Origin: Candidatus Yanofskybacteria bacterium RIFCSPHIGHO2_12_FULL_45_19b
Lineage (GTDB): Bacteria > Patescibacteriota > Minisyncoccia > 2-02-FULL-40-12 > IGHO2-12-FULL-4
Length of the DNA: 32,602 nucleotides
NCBI GenBank assembly: GCA_001794605.1
Contig: MGKD01000020.1
Location: forward strand, 1 to 32,602
Direction of reading: 5' to 3'
The notes under the pieces are model-generated. The model saw only the letters and a program-made list of their open reading frames with translations. It searched no databases and had not been told where the DNA came from. Position 1 is the first letter of the stretch. Each line of letters opens with the position of its first letter. Below, in pieces: positions 9,403 to 19,897 of the stretch. The position numbers and the translations under genes are program-made.

Positions 9403-9921
9403 ATGAAAAAAATGGCAAATGGCAAATGGCAAATGGCAAATGCGGCAGGCTTTACTTTAATCGAGGCGCTTACTGCCTTAGCGATCTTTGTGGTCATAGT
9501 TTCGGCCGCTGGTAGTTTGTTCGTGCAAATAGTAAACCTGCAACGGCGGGCACTAAATATTCAGCGAGTAGACGAAAATGCTGGGTTTATTTTGGAAACT
9601 GTAGCCAAGGAAATTAGAGTGGGAGAAGTTACTGATGCCGACTCTAGTTGTCCAGCTACGCCGGCCAATAGTTTAACGATAAATCATCCGGTCAACGGAA
9701 CGATTGCCTACAGTTTTTCTGGGCAGAGTTTGTTGCGCAATGGCGAGGCGCTTAACTCTGGCCTAGTTAAAGTAATCGCAGTAAATTTCTGTGTTAGTGG
9801 TCGTTCCAGCGGTTTACAGCCACGGGTAACACTGTGGCTTACGCTTCAGAGCGGATCGGGTAGTGGTTTGTTTAGCAGAACCGTTCAGACGACGGTTTCG
9901 CAACGAGTCATAAAATTTTAA
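9403..9921 (+). CDS. Minor pilin (PilW/GspJ-like)
   Basis: AAGFTLIEALTALAIFVVIVSAAGSLF; ATG at 9403 preferred over TTG at 9391, which overlaps the previous stop. Confidence 0.75.
   Translation: MKKMANGKWQMANAAGFTLIEALTALAIFVVIVSAAGSLFVQIVNLQRRALNIQRVDENAGFILETVAKEIRVGEVTDADSSCPATPANSLTINHPVNGTIAYSFSGQSLLRNGEALNSGLVKVIAVNFCVSGRSSGLQPRVTLWLTLQSGSGSGLFSRTVQTTVSQRVIKF
9411..9438 (+). repeat. 7-nt tandem repeat (AATGGCA x4) in the prepilin leader
   Basis: aatggcaaatggcaaatggcaaatggca followed by partial aatgc. Confidence 0.95.
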
Positions 9922-9922
9922 T

Positions 9923-10339
9923 ATGCCCAAAAAAACTTCTAACAATCAGGCCGGGGTGGCACTACTTTTTACCATTATTTTATTGTCGATCATGCTTTCT
10001 ATTTCGCTGGCCTTGGCGGCAATTTTTCTACCTAAAATTCGCATCTCCGCCGATACAAAAAATTCGGTGGGAGCTTTTTTTGCGGCCGACAGTGCGACGG
10101 AACTTTGTCTCTATGAAGCACGCAAACAAATAGTGCCAAATCCGACCCTAACCTTAATCAGCCCGGCCTATTATACTATTGCCAGTCCTTCTTCAACCGG
10201 CGCTGATGTTACTATTATTAGTACTAATCCAGTCAATCCAATCAGTGGCGATTGTCGTTTCTTCGGCACCGGTGCTTTTCGTTTTCGGGCCCGGGGTGAG
10301 CTACGCACCGTTAATCGGGCCATTGAAGCTAGTCAGTAG
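9923..10339 (+). CDS. Pilus-associated PilX-like membrane protein
   Basis: N-terminal QAGVALLFTIILLSIMLSISLALAAIF hydrophobic helix, ADSATELCLYEA; end of pilin cluster. Confidence 0.65.
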   Translation: MPKKTSNNQAGVALLFTIILLSIMLSISLALAAIFLPKIRISADTKNSVGAFFAADSATELCLYEARKQIVPNPTLTLISPAYYTIASPSSTGADVTIISTNPVNPISGDCRFFGTGAFRFRARGELRTVNRAIEASQ

Positions 10340-10362
10340 GCCTTAGTTGTGGAATCTGCTAA

Positions 10363-12480
<2,118 letters not shown>

Positions 12481-12493
12481 TTAATCTCATATT

Positions 12494-12850
12494 ATGGGAA
12501 GCAAAGCCTTAGCCGTGATCGCTCTGTTGATCGCCATCGCCGCTGGTTATTTTTCCTATGTTTCTTACCGCAAAATTGATGCCCTAAAACCAGCTAGCAT
12601 TGCCCGGACTATTTTAAGTATGCAAGCCGAACAACAACTGCTTAGCTCACTTAAGGGTAAATCCCGGGCTGAACAAGAGAAGGCGATTCAGAACTTCTTT
12701 GAGAAAAATAAAATTAGCACGATTAGTTTTTCTAGTGCCACGGCCAGTAACTCCGCCTGTGATATCTACTTAGAACGTGCCACTCTCTGGGGCGAAACCC
12801 CCTTGGGCAAAGACTATGCCGCTCTCTACCAAGCCAATTGTACTCAGTAG
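12494..12850 (+). CDS. Hypothetical membrane-anchored protein
   Basis: 118 aa, N-terminal TM helix ALAVIALLIAIAAGYFSYVSY; TATAAT at 12476-12481 overlaps ligA stop. Confidence 0.65.
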   Translation: MGSKALAVIALLIAIAAGYFSYVSYRKIDALKPASIARTILSMQAEQQLLSSLKGKSRAEQEKAIQNFFEKNKISTISFSSATASNSACDIYLERATLWGETPLGKDYAALYQANCTQ

Positions 12851-12898
12851 CCAACAGCAAAAAGTCCGCCTAACTAGGCGGACTTTTTGCTGTTGGCT
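12849..12898. terminator. Bidirectional intrinsic terminator between convergent genes
   Basis: AGCCAACAGCAAAAAGTCCGCC-TAACTA-GGCGGACTTTTTGCTGTTGGCT, perfect long inverted repeat. Confidence 0.85.
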
Positions 12899-14064
12899 AG
12901 GAACTCGTTACGAAACTGACGCAGACGCTGTTCTTTAATGGCTTGGCGGATCTGCGCCATCAGATTGTTAAAAAAAAATATATTGTGAACAATGGCATAT
13001 TGTCCGGCCAGGGTGTCTTTGGCTTTGAATAGGGTGTGTACCGTGGCTTGGTCAATACTTACACAGGCGTCGCAACTGCAGTCTTCTTCTAGTGGGTCTT
13101 TAGATTGGCTATAGATTGCTTTATGAATATCATAACGTCCACGTTTGGTCCAAATTCCACCGTGGCGTGCTTCACGCGTGGGGATTACGCAGTCAAAGGT
13201 ATCAATTCCGGCCAGCACACCGTCTAGCAAGTCTTCGATTTTTCCAATTCCCAAAAAGTGTCTTGGTCTGGCCTCATCCAAATGCGATATCGTCCAATTT
13301 AAAATATTAAAATCTCCGTCCGCTGATTTACTAAATGAACCACCAATGGCAAAACCGGGAAAGGGGAGTGCGTTGATATATTTAGCGCTGGCCTCGCGCA
13401 AGTCCTGAAATTCGCCGCCCTGCACAATCCCATAAAGTAACTGGTCAGAACGGGTTTGACTATCGAGGCAAACTTTTGCCCAACGATGAGTGCGTTTCAG
13501 AGCGATCTTGGTGTATTCATAATCATGTAATGGTGAGGTGCACTCATCAAAGGACATAATAATATCGGCACCAATTTTTTCCTGCAGAGCGATGGATAAT
13601 TCAGGGCCAAGGAAAACTTCTGGCTGGCCCGGAGTTTTTTTAAACCAAGCCCCTTCGTCCGTAATACGCACCAAGTTTCTCTCTGGTTTGTTCTGGTTAT
13701 TGGCCATTGTCTCTGAACTATGGTCTGATCTCAACCGTATTACCTTGCCGATACCGTGTTCACGCGAGAAGCCTAGGCTAAAAACCTGAAAGCCACCGCT
13801 ATCGGTCATGGTGGGGCCATTCCAATCCATCACCTTGGCCAAACCGCCAGCTTGAGCGATTTCTTCCGCCCGCCCCCAGAGATGGTAAGTGTTGGCAATG
13901 ATTAGTTGGGTTTTGGTGGCGGGGATCAGCTCGGGTGGCAAATGGCGTATCGATGCATAGGTGCCGACAATGGTATAAGCAGGAGTTTCTATTACTCCGT
14001 GCGGGGTCTCTAGTAACCCAGTGCGGGCTCGGGAGTTGGGATCTTTGTTTAAAATTCTAAACAT
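12874..14064 (-). CDS. tgt: Queuine tRNA-ribosyltransferase (tRNA-guanine transglycosylase)
   Basis: ANTYHLWGRAEEIAQAGG, MTDSGGFQVFSLG, GIVQGGEFQDLR, Zn site CSCDAC...H. Confidence 0.96.
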   Translation of the reverse strand: MFRILNKDPNSRARTGLLETPHGVIETPAYTIVGTYASIRHLPPELIPATKTQLIIANTYHLWGRAEEIAQAGGLAKVMDWNGPTMTDSGGFQVFSLGFSREHGIGKVIRLRSDHSSETMANNQNKPERNLVRITDEGAWFKKTPGQPEVFLGPELSIALQEKIGADIIMSFDECTSPLHDYEYTKIALKRTHRWAKVCLDSQTRSDQLLYGIVQGGEFQDLREASAKYINALPFPGFAIGGSFSKSADGDFNILNWTISHLDEARPRHFLGIGKIEDLLDGVLAGIDTFDCVIPTREARHGGIWTKRGRYDIHKAIYSQSKDPLEEDCSCDACVSIDQATVHTLFKAKDTLAGQYAIVHNIFFFNNLMAQIRQAIKEQRLRQFRNEFLANSKKSA

Positions 14065-14112
14065 TTATTGATACTAACCTAAGTGTTTGAAATTTGGTAG
14101 TTTTTAAGGTGC

Positions 14113-14140
14113 TTGCTTGCCTGGCCAATTTGGCTATAAT
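14113..14140 (+). promoter_or_regulatory. Sigma70-like promoter of the glutaredoxin gene
   Basis: TTGCTT (14113-14118), 16-nt spacer, TATAAT (14135-14140), ATG 14168. Confidence 0.5.
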
Positions 14141-14167
14141 TGAAGATACGATAAATTCAACTGTATT

Positions 14168-14410
14168 ATGAATGTCACCCACAAGATTGAGATTTTTACC
14201 ACCCCAACCTGTGCTTATTGCAAACTGGCTAAGGAGTATTTTAAATCTCTTAATCTGCCTTATGAAGAGTACAATGTTTTTTTGGATGAAAAGCGACGCA
14301 ATGAGATGATTGGTCTGACTGGTCAGATGGGCGTACCGGTTTTACGTATTAATGGCCAAGTGGTGTTAGGATTTAACAAAATGTTGATTAATAAAGCCCT
14401 GGGAATTTAA
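14168..14410 (+). CDS. Glutaredoxin-like protein (NrdH/GrxC type)
   Basis: IEIFTTPTCAYCKLAKEYFKSLNLPYEEYNV, CxxC, GVPVLRINGQVVLGF. Confidence 0.92.
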   Translation: MNVTHKIEIFTTPTCAYCKLAKEYFKSLNLPYEEYNVFLDEKRRNEMIGLTGQMGVPVLRINGQVVLGFNKMLINKALGI

Positions 14411-14428
14411 TTATAAACTATCACTCCT

Positions 14429-15013
14429 ATGAACAAACGTCTCCTCCCTCCGTTGGCATATGCTTATGATGCGCTCGAACCATATATTGATGCACAAACT
14501 ATGGAGTTGCATCATACTAAACACCACCAGACTTATATTGATAAGCTCAATGCAGTATTAGAAAAATATCCAGAAATTGCCGATGAGCCAGTAGAAGAGC
14601 TTTTGGCTGAATTAGATACTTTAAAGGTAGAAGAAACTGACCGTCTTGCTATTCGTAACCACGGCGGTGGACATGCCAATCACCTGCTTTTTTGGGAGAT
14701 CATGGGTCCAAACAAAGTGATTGATCAAAAATTAGTTAATGATATTAACGCCAAGTTTGGCTCTACGGAGGAGTTTAAAAAACAATTTACCGATTTAGCT
14801 ACTAAGCTCTTTGGTAGTGGTTGGGTGTGGCTAGCGCGTAATCGAGGCGATGGACTGGAGCTTTATACTACTGCTAATCAAGACTCGCCTTGGTTAAAAG
14901 GGCATACTCCTTTGATTGGTCTAGATGTTTGGGAGCATGCCCACTATCTTAAATATCAAAACCGACGGGCAGAATATATTGAGAACTGGTGGCAGGTTCT
15001 AAAGTTGATCTAA
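14429..15013 (+). CDS. Superoxide dismutase (Fe/Mn family)
   Basis: TMELHHTKHHQTYIDKLN, NHGGGHANHLLFWEIM, LDVWEHAHYLKYQNRRAEYIENWW. Confidence 0.96.
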   Translation: MNKRLLPPLAYAYDALEPYIDAQTMELHHTKHHQTYIDKLNAVLEKYPEIADEPVEELLAELDTLKVEETDRLAIRNHGGGHANHLLFWEIMGPNKVIDQKLVNDINAKFGSTEEFKKQFTDLATKLFGSGWVWLARNRGDGLELYTTANQDSPWLKGHTPLIGLDVWEHAHYLKYQNRRAEYIENWWQVLKLI

Positions 15014-15053
15014 AACAAACACCCACACTAGTTCAGTGTGGGTGTTTGTTTTA
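15011..15053. terminator. Intrinsic terminator hairpin after the SOD gene (bidirectional)
   Basis: TAAAACAAACACCCACACT-AGTTC-AGTGTGGGTGTTTGTTTTA. Confidence 0.85.
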
Positions 15054-15068
15054 GAGTTTAGTAGCTAG

Positions 15069-15359
15069 TTAATTACTATCACAAGTCCAGTCAATCCACC
15101 CCCAAATAGTGGCACAGTGTGCTCGGTGGGCCGCTTCTTCCTGCTCGATTATATAAGAATTCAACTGTGCTGTGCAGGTCGCAACATTGGACGCTCCCCA
15201 ATCCTGACACTCCGCCTGGGCGCTATCAGAATGGTCACTGGCATTGCTCTTGGAAAGACCAGCTGAAACACCCTGCGAATTAGTTGCTACAATTCCACCT
15301 AAAACAAAAGTAACAACTAGTAAGACTACTACAGTCGAAAAATTAAGGTTTTTTCTCAT
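15069..15359 (-). CDS. Small secreted Cys-containing protein
   Basis: N-terminal signal (NLNFSTVVVLLVVTFVLGGIVATNSQGVSA), four Cys in the mature part, terminator shared with the SOD gene. Confidence 0.6.
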   Translation of the reverse strand: MRKNLNFSTVVVLLVVTFVLGGIVATNSQGVSAGLSKSNASDHSDSAQAECQDWGASNVATCTAQLNSYIIEQEEAAHRAHCATIWGWIDWTCDSN

Positions 15360-15525
15360 ATTTTTGATGTTTTTAGAAAATTAACTCGACCGTTGGTTTA
15401 ATTGTAGTATTTTAATGGGGGGGCAAGGGAGTCTGTTGACAAAATTTCCAGCTTTCGTCAGCGCCAGTTCGAAAACCAGAAGAGTTTGTCTAGATCAGTT
15501 GTAGCCCCACTCAGTCCATAGGTCT

Positions 15526-15554
15526 CTACCCCCGAGGTTCGACCTTGGGGGTAG
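15526..15554. repeat. REP-like palindrome at the 3' end of the RAYT gene
   Basis: CTACCCCCGAGGT-TCG-ACCTTGGGGGTAG, 13-bp arms with one mismatch. Confidence 0.8.
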
Positions 15555-16203
15555 ACGTTAGCCAGTCTCGAGTTGTAGTCTTAAAATTATTTACGGAACT
15601 AAAGTATCGGGGTAGTACGTCTTTGTTGATTACTTTTCTTTCTGGGCGTGTCTTACCACAATAATCTAAATAACTTGAATAAAGATATTGATCTAAAAAA
15701 TTCTCTGCTCGTTTTTTATCTTTAATTCCTTCTTCTTTCCACTGTGAGTCAATTATTTTTATTGGGTTTAGATGAATGTAAGATATTAAATATTTTAAAT
15801 ACTCATCTTGGTTAGCATGGGTGGCTTTAAATTCCCCCTGAAAAAGTGCACCTGTTCTCTCATATCGTTTATTGAAATACATAGTATAACCAGTGATAAT
15901 TTTTTGCATAAATCGACTGATACCGTTATCTCCTCTCTCCTGTACTATCAGGTGAAAGTGGTTGGGCATTAAACAGTAGGCACCAATGTTTAATAGCGGG
16001 CTGACTCGCTCTAGTAAGAGTCTTTCGGCTAAATTTGAGCTTGGGCGGTCATTTAAATGAACGTTTTGTGTGTCATTGCATAGATACAACAGAGCAATAA
16101 ATCTTTCATAGTCAGCTTTAGCAGAGAATATTATCCGTTTTTCCGTGCCACGATTATATAGATGATAAAATTCATCTTGGCTAAATACTATACTTCTAGA
16201 CAT
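15526..16203 (-). CDS. REP-associated tyrosine transposase-like protein (Y1/HUH transposase IS200-like)
   Basis: YHLYNRGTEKRIIF, HUH motif YCLMPNHFHLIV, MQKIITGYTMYFNKRY, RTGALFQGEFKATHANQDEYLKYLISYIHLNPIK. Confidence 0.93.
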   Translation of the reverse strand: MSRSIVFSQDEFYHLYNRGTEKRIIFSAKADYERFIALLYLCNDTQNVHLNDRPSSNLAERLLLERVSPLLNIGAYCLMPNHFHLIVQERGDNGISRFMQKIITGYTMYFNKRYERTGALFQGEFKATHANQDEYLKYLISYIHLNPIKIIDSQWKEEGIKDKKRAENFLDQYLYSSYLDYCGKTRPERKVINKDVLPRYFSSVNNFKTTTRDWLTSTPKVEPRG

Positions 16204-16222
16204 TTAGTAATTATAACACAAT

Positions 16223-16242
16223 CTACCGAGGTTCGACCTTGA
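16223..16242. repeat. REP-like motif copy upstream of the RAYT gene
   Basis: CTACCGAGGTTCGACCTTGA shares GAGGTTCGACCTTG with the 3' hairpin. Confidence 0.75.
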
Positions 16243-16251
16243 TGGATGTTT

Positions 16252-17649
16252 CTATCGCCAACTACTAAACCAAAACAGTTGGTCTAATTGGGCGGTGGTG
16301 CGCTCTAGCCCGTAGCTAAGGGGTGCAAAGTAGAAAAATGCCAATACGGAAAGTAGCAAGATTGCTACCCAGGTGGCTTTTTTTGTTTTTCCTGAGGTGC
16401 CGTCAAGCACATAACTCAAGGCCAGCAGAGCAAAAATTAACGCGCTGAAGTAGTGATACAAGAACATTACCCGGGTGATACCAATGAAGGGGAGTAGGTT
16501 AAATAAGTAGCCGCCGGCCAGGAGTTTAGTAGTGGGGTCGTTGCCTGCGCGTAAGAACCACCGACTGAGGAGATTCAATAGGAGCCAAAGCATAGCGATG
16601 CTACTACTCCACCAAATTATAGGATTACCAAGCAGATAAATTCGGCCCTCCTGCCCATTGCCAAAGTTTTGATTCCAATAATAGATTGAGCGACCAAGCC
16701 AGGGCCAGGTATACCACTGACTGCCATAAGGATGGGTAGCGGTAAGATTTTGATTAGCGCGGTACATCTCAATGTTTAGTTGCACAAACTTGCTTAGTAG
16801 TCCAAGCGGTTTTGTATTAGAATCACCTTGATAAGAATTACCGATTAACCCGGCTTGAAATTCAGGAGACATAAAAGCATTGCCTGGGCCAGACTTTGGT
16901 AGCAGGGCAAAGTGAATTGCAAAGGTAGAGAAATATATTAAGCCAGCTAAGACTACTATTAAAATTGGGCCAAACAGTTTGCGTAAAATTTCAAGATGCC
17001 AATCTTTTTGTCTAAAACTTGACCAAAGTTGGCTAATAAAACCCGTCATCTCCCAAACCAAAATTATTCCCAGAAAACTAAAGCCAGTCCATTTCACACT
17101 GCCGGCTAAGCCAGCCAGTAGCCCAGTGCTGATGATATTTTTTATGCTAGGATTTTCTCGATAGCGTAAATACGAAAGTAGGGCTGAAAAACCAAAAAAC
17201 AACAGAAAGGAATCCAGGAGCATGAAACGCGACTGTACTAGTAGCGCGGCATCAATAGCGACCAGTAAGCCAAGGCCAGTGCTTGTAAAGGTAGAAAATT
17301 TTAATCGGCGAGCCAGCCAATAAATTATTAAGGGCAAAAATACACCGGCCAAGGTTGGTAACAGGCGCAAAGCTAGGTAGCTATGGTCAGGAAAGGCCTT
17401 GCCGATATTGCTAAACGAAAAACCGGCTCGAAAGCCGCCCCAATATCCGGCCAGACTCATTAAAAGCTTCGCCAAAGGTGGGTGAATGTCAAAAAAATAC
17501 TCACCGGTAAAATAGCCGGTGATAAACTTGCCAAAATGCACCTCGTCAAATACCGTTTGGTTGGGGTAGCCAAAATAGGCGAAATGTACTACCGCGCTTA
17601 CAACCAGAATCAACCACACCGGCCAGCTTTTGGGAAGATATTTACGCAT
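16252..17649 (-). CDS. Dolichyl-phosphate-mannose--protein mannosyltransferase family (GT39/PMT-like)
   Basis: FDEVHFGKFITGYFTGEYFFDIHPPLAKLLMSLAGYWGGF, multiple TM helices, YHYFSALIFALLALSYVL. Confidence 0.9.
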   Translation of the reverse strand: MRKYLPKSWPVWLILVVSAVVHFAYFGYPNQTVFDEVHFGKFITGYFTGEYFFDIHPPLAKLLMSLAGYWGGFRAGFSFSNIGKAFPDHSYLALRLLPTLAGVFLPLIIYWLARRLKFSTFTSTGLGLLVAIDAALLVQSRFMLLDSFLLFFGFSALLSYLRYRENPSIKNIISTGLLAGLAGSVKWTGFSFLGIILVWEMTGFISQLWSSFRQKDWHLEILRKLFGPILIVVLAGLIYFSTFAIHFALLPKSGPGNAFMSPEFQAGLIGNSYQGDSNTKPLGLLSKFVQLNIEMYRANQNLTATHPYGSQWYTWPWLGRSIYYWNQNFGNGQEGRIYLLGNPIIWWSSSIAMLWLLLNLLSRWFLRAGNDPTTKLLAGGYLFNLLPFIGITRVMFLYHYFSALIFALLALSYVLDGTSGKTKKATWVAILLLSVLAFFYFAPLSYGLERTTAQLDQLFWFSSWR

Positions 17650-17677
17650 ATAGGATTATGATATACTTAATTAAAAC

Positions 17678-18610
17678 ATGGAACAATACGACTTAATCAT
17701 CATTGGTGGTTCAGCGGCGGCTACTACGGCTGGGCTCTATGCCGCTCGGCGTAATCTTAACTTCAAGATCATTACCAAGGAATTTGGGGGAGAGGTAGCC
17801 ACCTCGGGCGAGATTGGTAACTGGCCAGGCGATGCCCAAACCGATGGTCTAACTTTGGCTCAGCGTTTTCGTGACCATCTGGATCACTACCAAGCCCCAA
17901 TTGAGGAGGGAGTGTGGGTAGAAAGGGTGGTTGTGCAACCAGATGGAACATTTGCAATTTTGGGGAAGGATTTCAACGGCGAAGCAACGTCGGCATCGGG
18001 GCGATCGGTGATTGTTGCCACCGGTGCCCACCCGCGTGAACTGACTATTCCTGGAGAAAAAGAGTTGCGCAATAAAGGAGTTAGTTATTGTACTACTTGT
18101 GACGGTCCGCTTTTTGTTGGCAAGACTACCACGGTGGTGGGTGGTGGCAACTCTGCTCTGGAGTCTGGGCTGATGTTGGCGGATATTTGTCAGCAAGTTT
18201 ATATGATTAACAAAAATTCACAATTTAAGGGCGATGCCGTGTTATTAGAAAAGCTACAGGCGAAACCGAACGTAAAAATTATTTACAATGTTTTGGCTAG
18301 TGCTGTAGTGGGGAATGGTTTTGTTAGTGCTCTGCGTTACAAAGATCAAGCCGGGGCCGAACAAGAACTCAAAACCGATGGCATTTTTGTACACGTGGGT
18401 ATGATGCCAAATAGCAATATCGTGCCAGCCGAGGTAAAAAAGAATCAGTATGGCGAAATTGTGGTCAATGAAAATTGTGAAACTAACTTACCGGGTCTCT
18501 ATGTGGCCGGTGATGTTAGTAACGTTCCCTTTAAACAAATTGTGATTGCGGCTGGCATGGGTTGCGTAGCAACACTATCAGCGGTGCAATATTTAAATCG
18601 AGCCAAATGA
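17678..18610 (+). CDS. trxB: Thioredoxin reductase-like FAD/NAD(P)-dependent disulfide reductase
   Basis: DLIIIGGSAAATTAGLYAARRN, SYCTTCDGPLF, VVGGGNSALESGLML, GLYVAGDVSNVPFKQIVIAAGMG. Confidence 0.92.
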   Translation: MEQYDLIIIGGSAAATTAGLYAARRNLNFKIITKEFGGEVATSGEIGNWPGDAQTDGLTLAQRFRDHLDHYQAPIEEGVWVERVVVQPDGTFAILGKDFNGEATSASGRSVIVATGAHPRELTIPGEKELRNKGVSYCTTCDGPLFVGKTTTVVGGGNSALESGLMLADICQQVYMINKNSQFKGDAVLLEKLQAKPNVKIIYNVLASAVVGNGFVSALRYKDQAGAEQELKTDGIFVHVGMMPNSNIVPAEVKKNQYGEIVVNENCETNLPGLYVAGDVSNVPFKQIVIAAGMGCVATLSAVQYLNRAK

Positions 18611-19080
18611 TCTATCTAGGGGCTGATCATCGCGGGTACGCACTGAAGGAAAAGCTCAAACTATGGCTTGAGCAACTGGGCTACCAATATGAAGATTGTG
18701 GGGCTTTAGAATATAATAAAGACGATGACTATCCAGATTTTGCAGAATTGGTGGGAGAAAAAATTGCTCAGTCCCAGCGAGGTTTAACCTCATACCTTGA
18801 GGTTAAACCTCAGGGTATCTTGATTTGTGGTTCCGGAATTGGCATGGCTGTAGCTGCTAATAAAATTAAGGGTATTCGGGCCGGTACGGCCATTAATCCT
18901 AAACAAATTGCCGAGGCGGTCAATGATGAGGATCTGAATGTGTTAACGCTCTCGGCCGATTTTATCTCTGAAGATCAAGCTAAAGCGATCATCAAAATCT
19001 TTTTAAAAACAACCTTTGCTGGCGCAAAGCGTTTTCAGCGGAGACTAGAGAAAATCAAAGAAATAGAAACTCGTAATTAA
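18608..19080 (+). CDS. rpiB: Ribose-5-phosphate isomerase B
   Basis: MIYLGADHRGYALKEKLK, YPDFAELVGEKIA, GILICGSGIGMAVAANKIKGIRAG; ATG at 18608 overlaps trxB stop, preferred over upstream 18562. Confidence 0.94.
18779..18811 (+). repeat. Nested palindrome inside rpiB coding sequence
   Basis: GAGGTTTAACCTCA-TACCT-TGAGGTTAAACCTC: perfect 14-bp arms; each arm is itself palindromic. Confidence 0.95.
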
Positions 19081-19142
19081 GCATGAAAATCAACCAAATT
19101 AAAAAAATTGATTGCTTGTTTCTTGTCGCTTGCCACTAATCT

Positions 19143-19811
19143 ATGTCCGAGATTGTTCCCTCTGTTTTAGTCAAGACTGGCCAGGAGTTTAAGGAAAAGC
19201 TAGAATTAATTAGCCCTTATTTCTTGGCCTTTCATCTCGATATTGCCGATGGAATCTTTGTTCCCAATACTACCATTGAAGGAGCACCCGAGCTTAACGC
19301 TAGCACTACTGATTTAACAGTCACGGTACATCTAATGGTCAGTAAACCGGAGAACCATATCGTGCGCTGGCTGGATACCGTGGTGCGTTGTATTATCTTT
19401 CATCTGGAGGCTACCAGCACTGACAAGGTCATCTCGATTATTAATGCCATTCATAACGGTGAACGTGAGGCCGGAATTGCTATCAATCCAGAAACGCCAA
19501 TTGATCAGCTGGCTGACTATGTTGATTTAATTGATCGCGTACATTTCATGACAGTTCATCCGGGTTTCTATGGCGGAGAATTTAATGAGAGCGTGATTGA
19601 AAAGATTCGTGAGTTCCACTATTTTTATCCGGATAAAAAAATTTCCGTAGATGGTGGAATTAACCCAGATAACGCTCCTAAATTAATTTCGGCTGGTGCC
19701 AATGAGCTAGTGGTGGGAAGTTATCTGTTTAAGGACAAAGACTTTAGCCAAGCCGTTGATATGTTGAAAAATGTTGTAGAAGGATCTAAAACCCAAATTC
19801 CTAATGACTAA
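19143..19811 (+). CDS. rpe: Ribulose-phosphate 3-epimerase
   Basis: VPSVLVKTGQEF, FHLDIADGIFVPN, VHLMVSKPENHI, FMTVHPGFYGGEF, ISVDGGINPDNAPKLISAGANELVVGSYLF. Confidence 0.93.
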   Translation: MSEIVPSVLVKTGQEFKEKLELISPYFLAFHLDIADGIFVPNTTIEGAPELNASTTDLTVTVHLMVSKPENHIVRWLDTVVRCIIFHLEATSTDKVISIINAIHNGEREAGIAINPETPIDQLADYVDLIDRVHFMTVHPGFYGGEFNESVIEKIREFHYFYPDKKISVDGGINPDNAPKLISAGANELVVGSYLFKDKDFSQAVDMLKNVVEGSKTQIPND

Positions 19812-19893
19812 CCAATGACTAAATCCAAAATCCAAATTAAGACTTTGTCATTTGAACTTGAATTGTCATTAGTCATTAGAAATTAGTCATTAT
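19799..19893. repeat. Inverted, heptamer-periodic repeat between rpe and the PfkB gene
   Basis: CCTAATGACTAACCAATGACTAA ... ATTGTCATTAGTCATTAGAAATTAGTCATTA; TGACTAA/TTAGTCA 7-nt phasing. Confidence 0.8.
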
Positions 19894-19897
19894 TACT

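Noticed and set aside
13538-13789. Plus-strand ORFs over tgt (13116-13789)
   Set aside because: Antisense to a confident Tgt coding region.
16223-16242. GGTTCGACC in the REP-like motif resembling a tRNA T-arm
   Set aside because: Short palindromic coincidence; no acceptor, D or anticodon arms nearby.
17849-18196. 115-aa minus-strand ORF
   Set aside because: Shadow of trxB with no family features.
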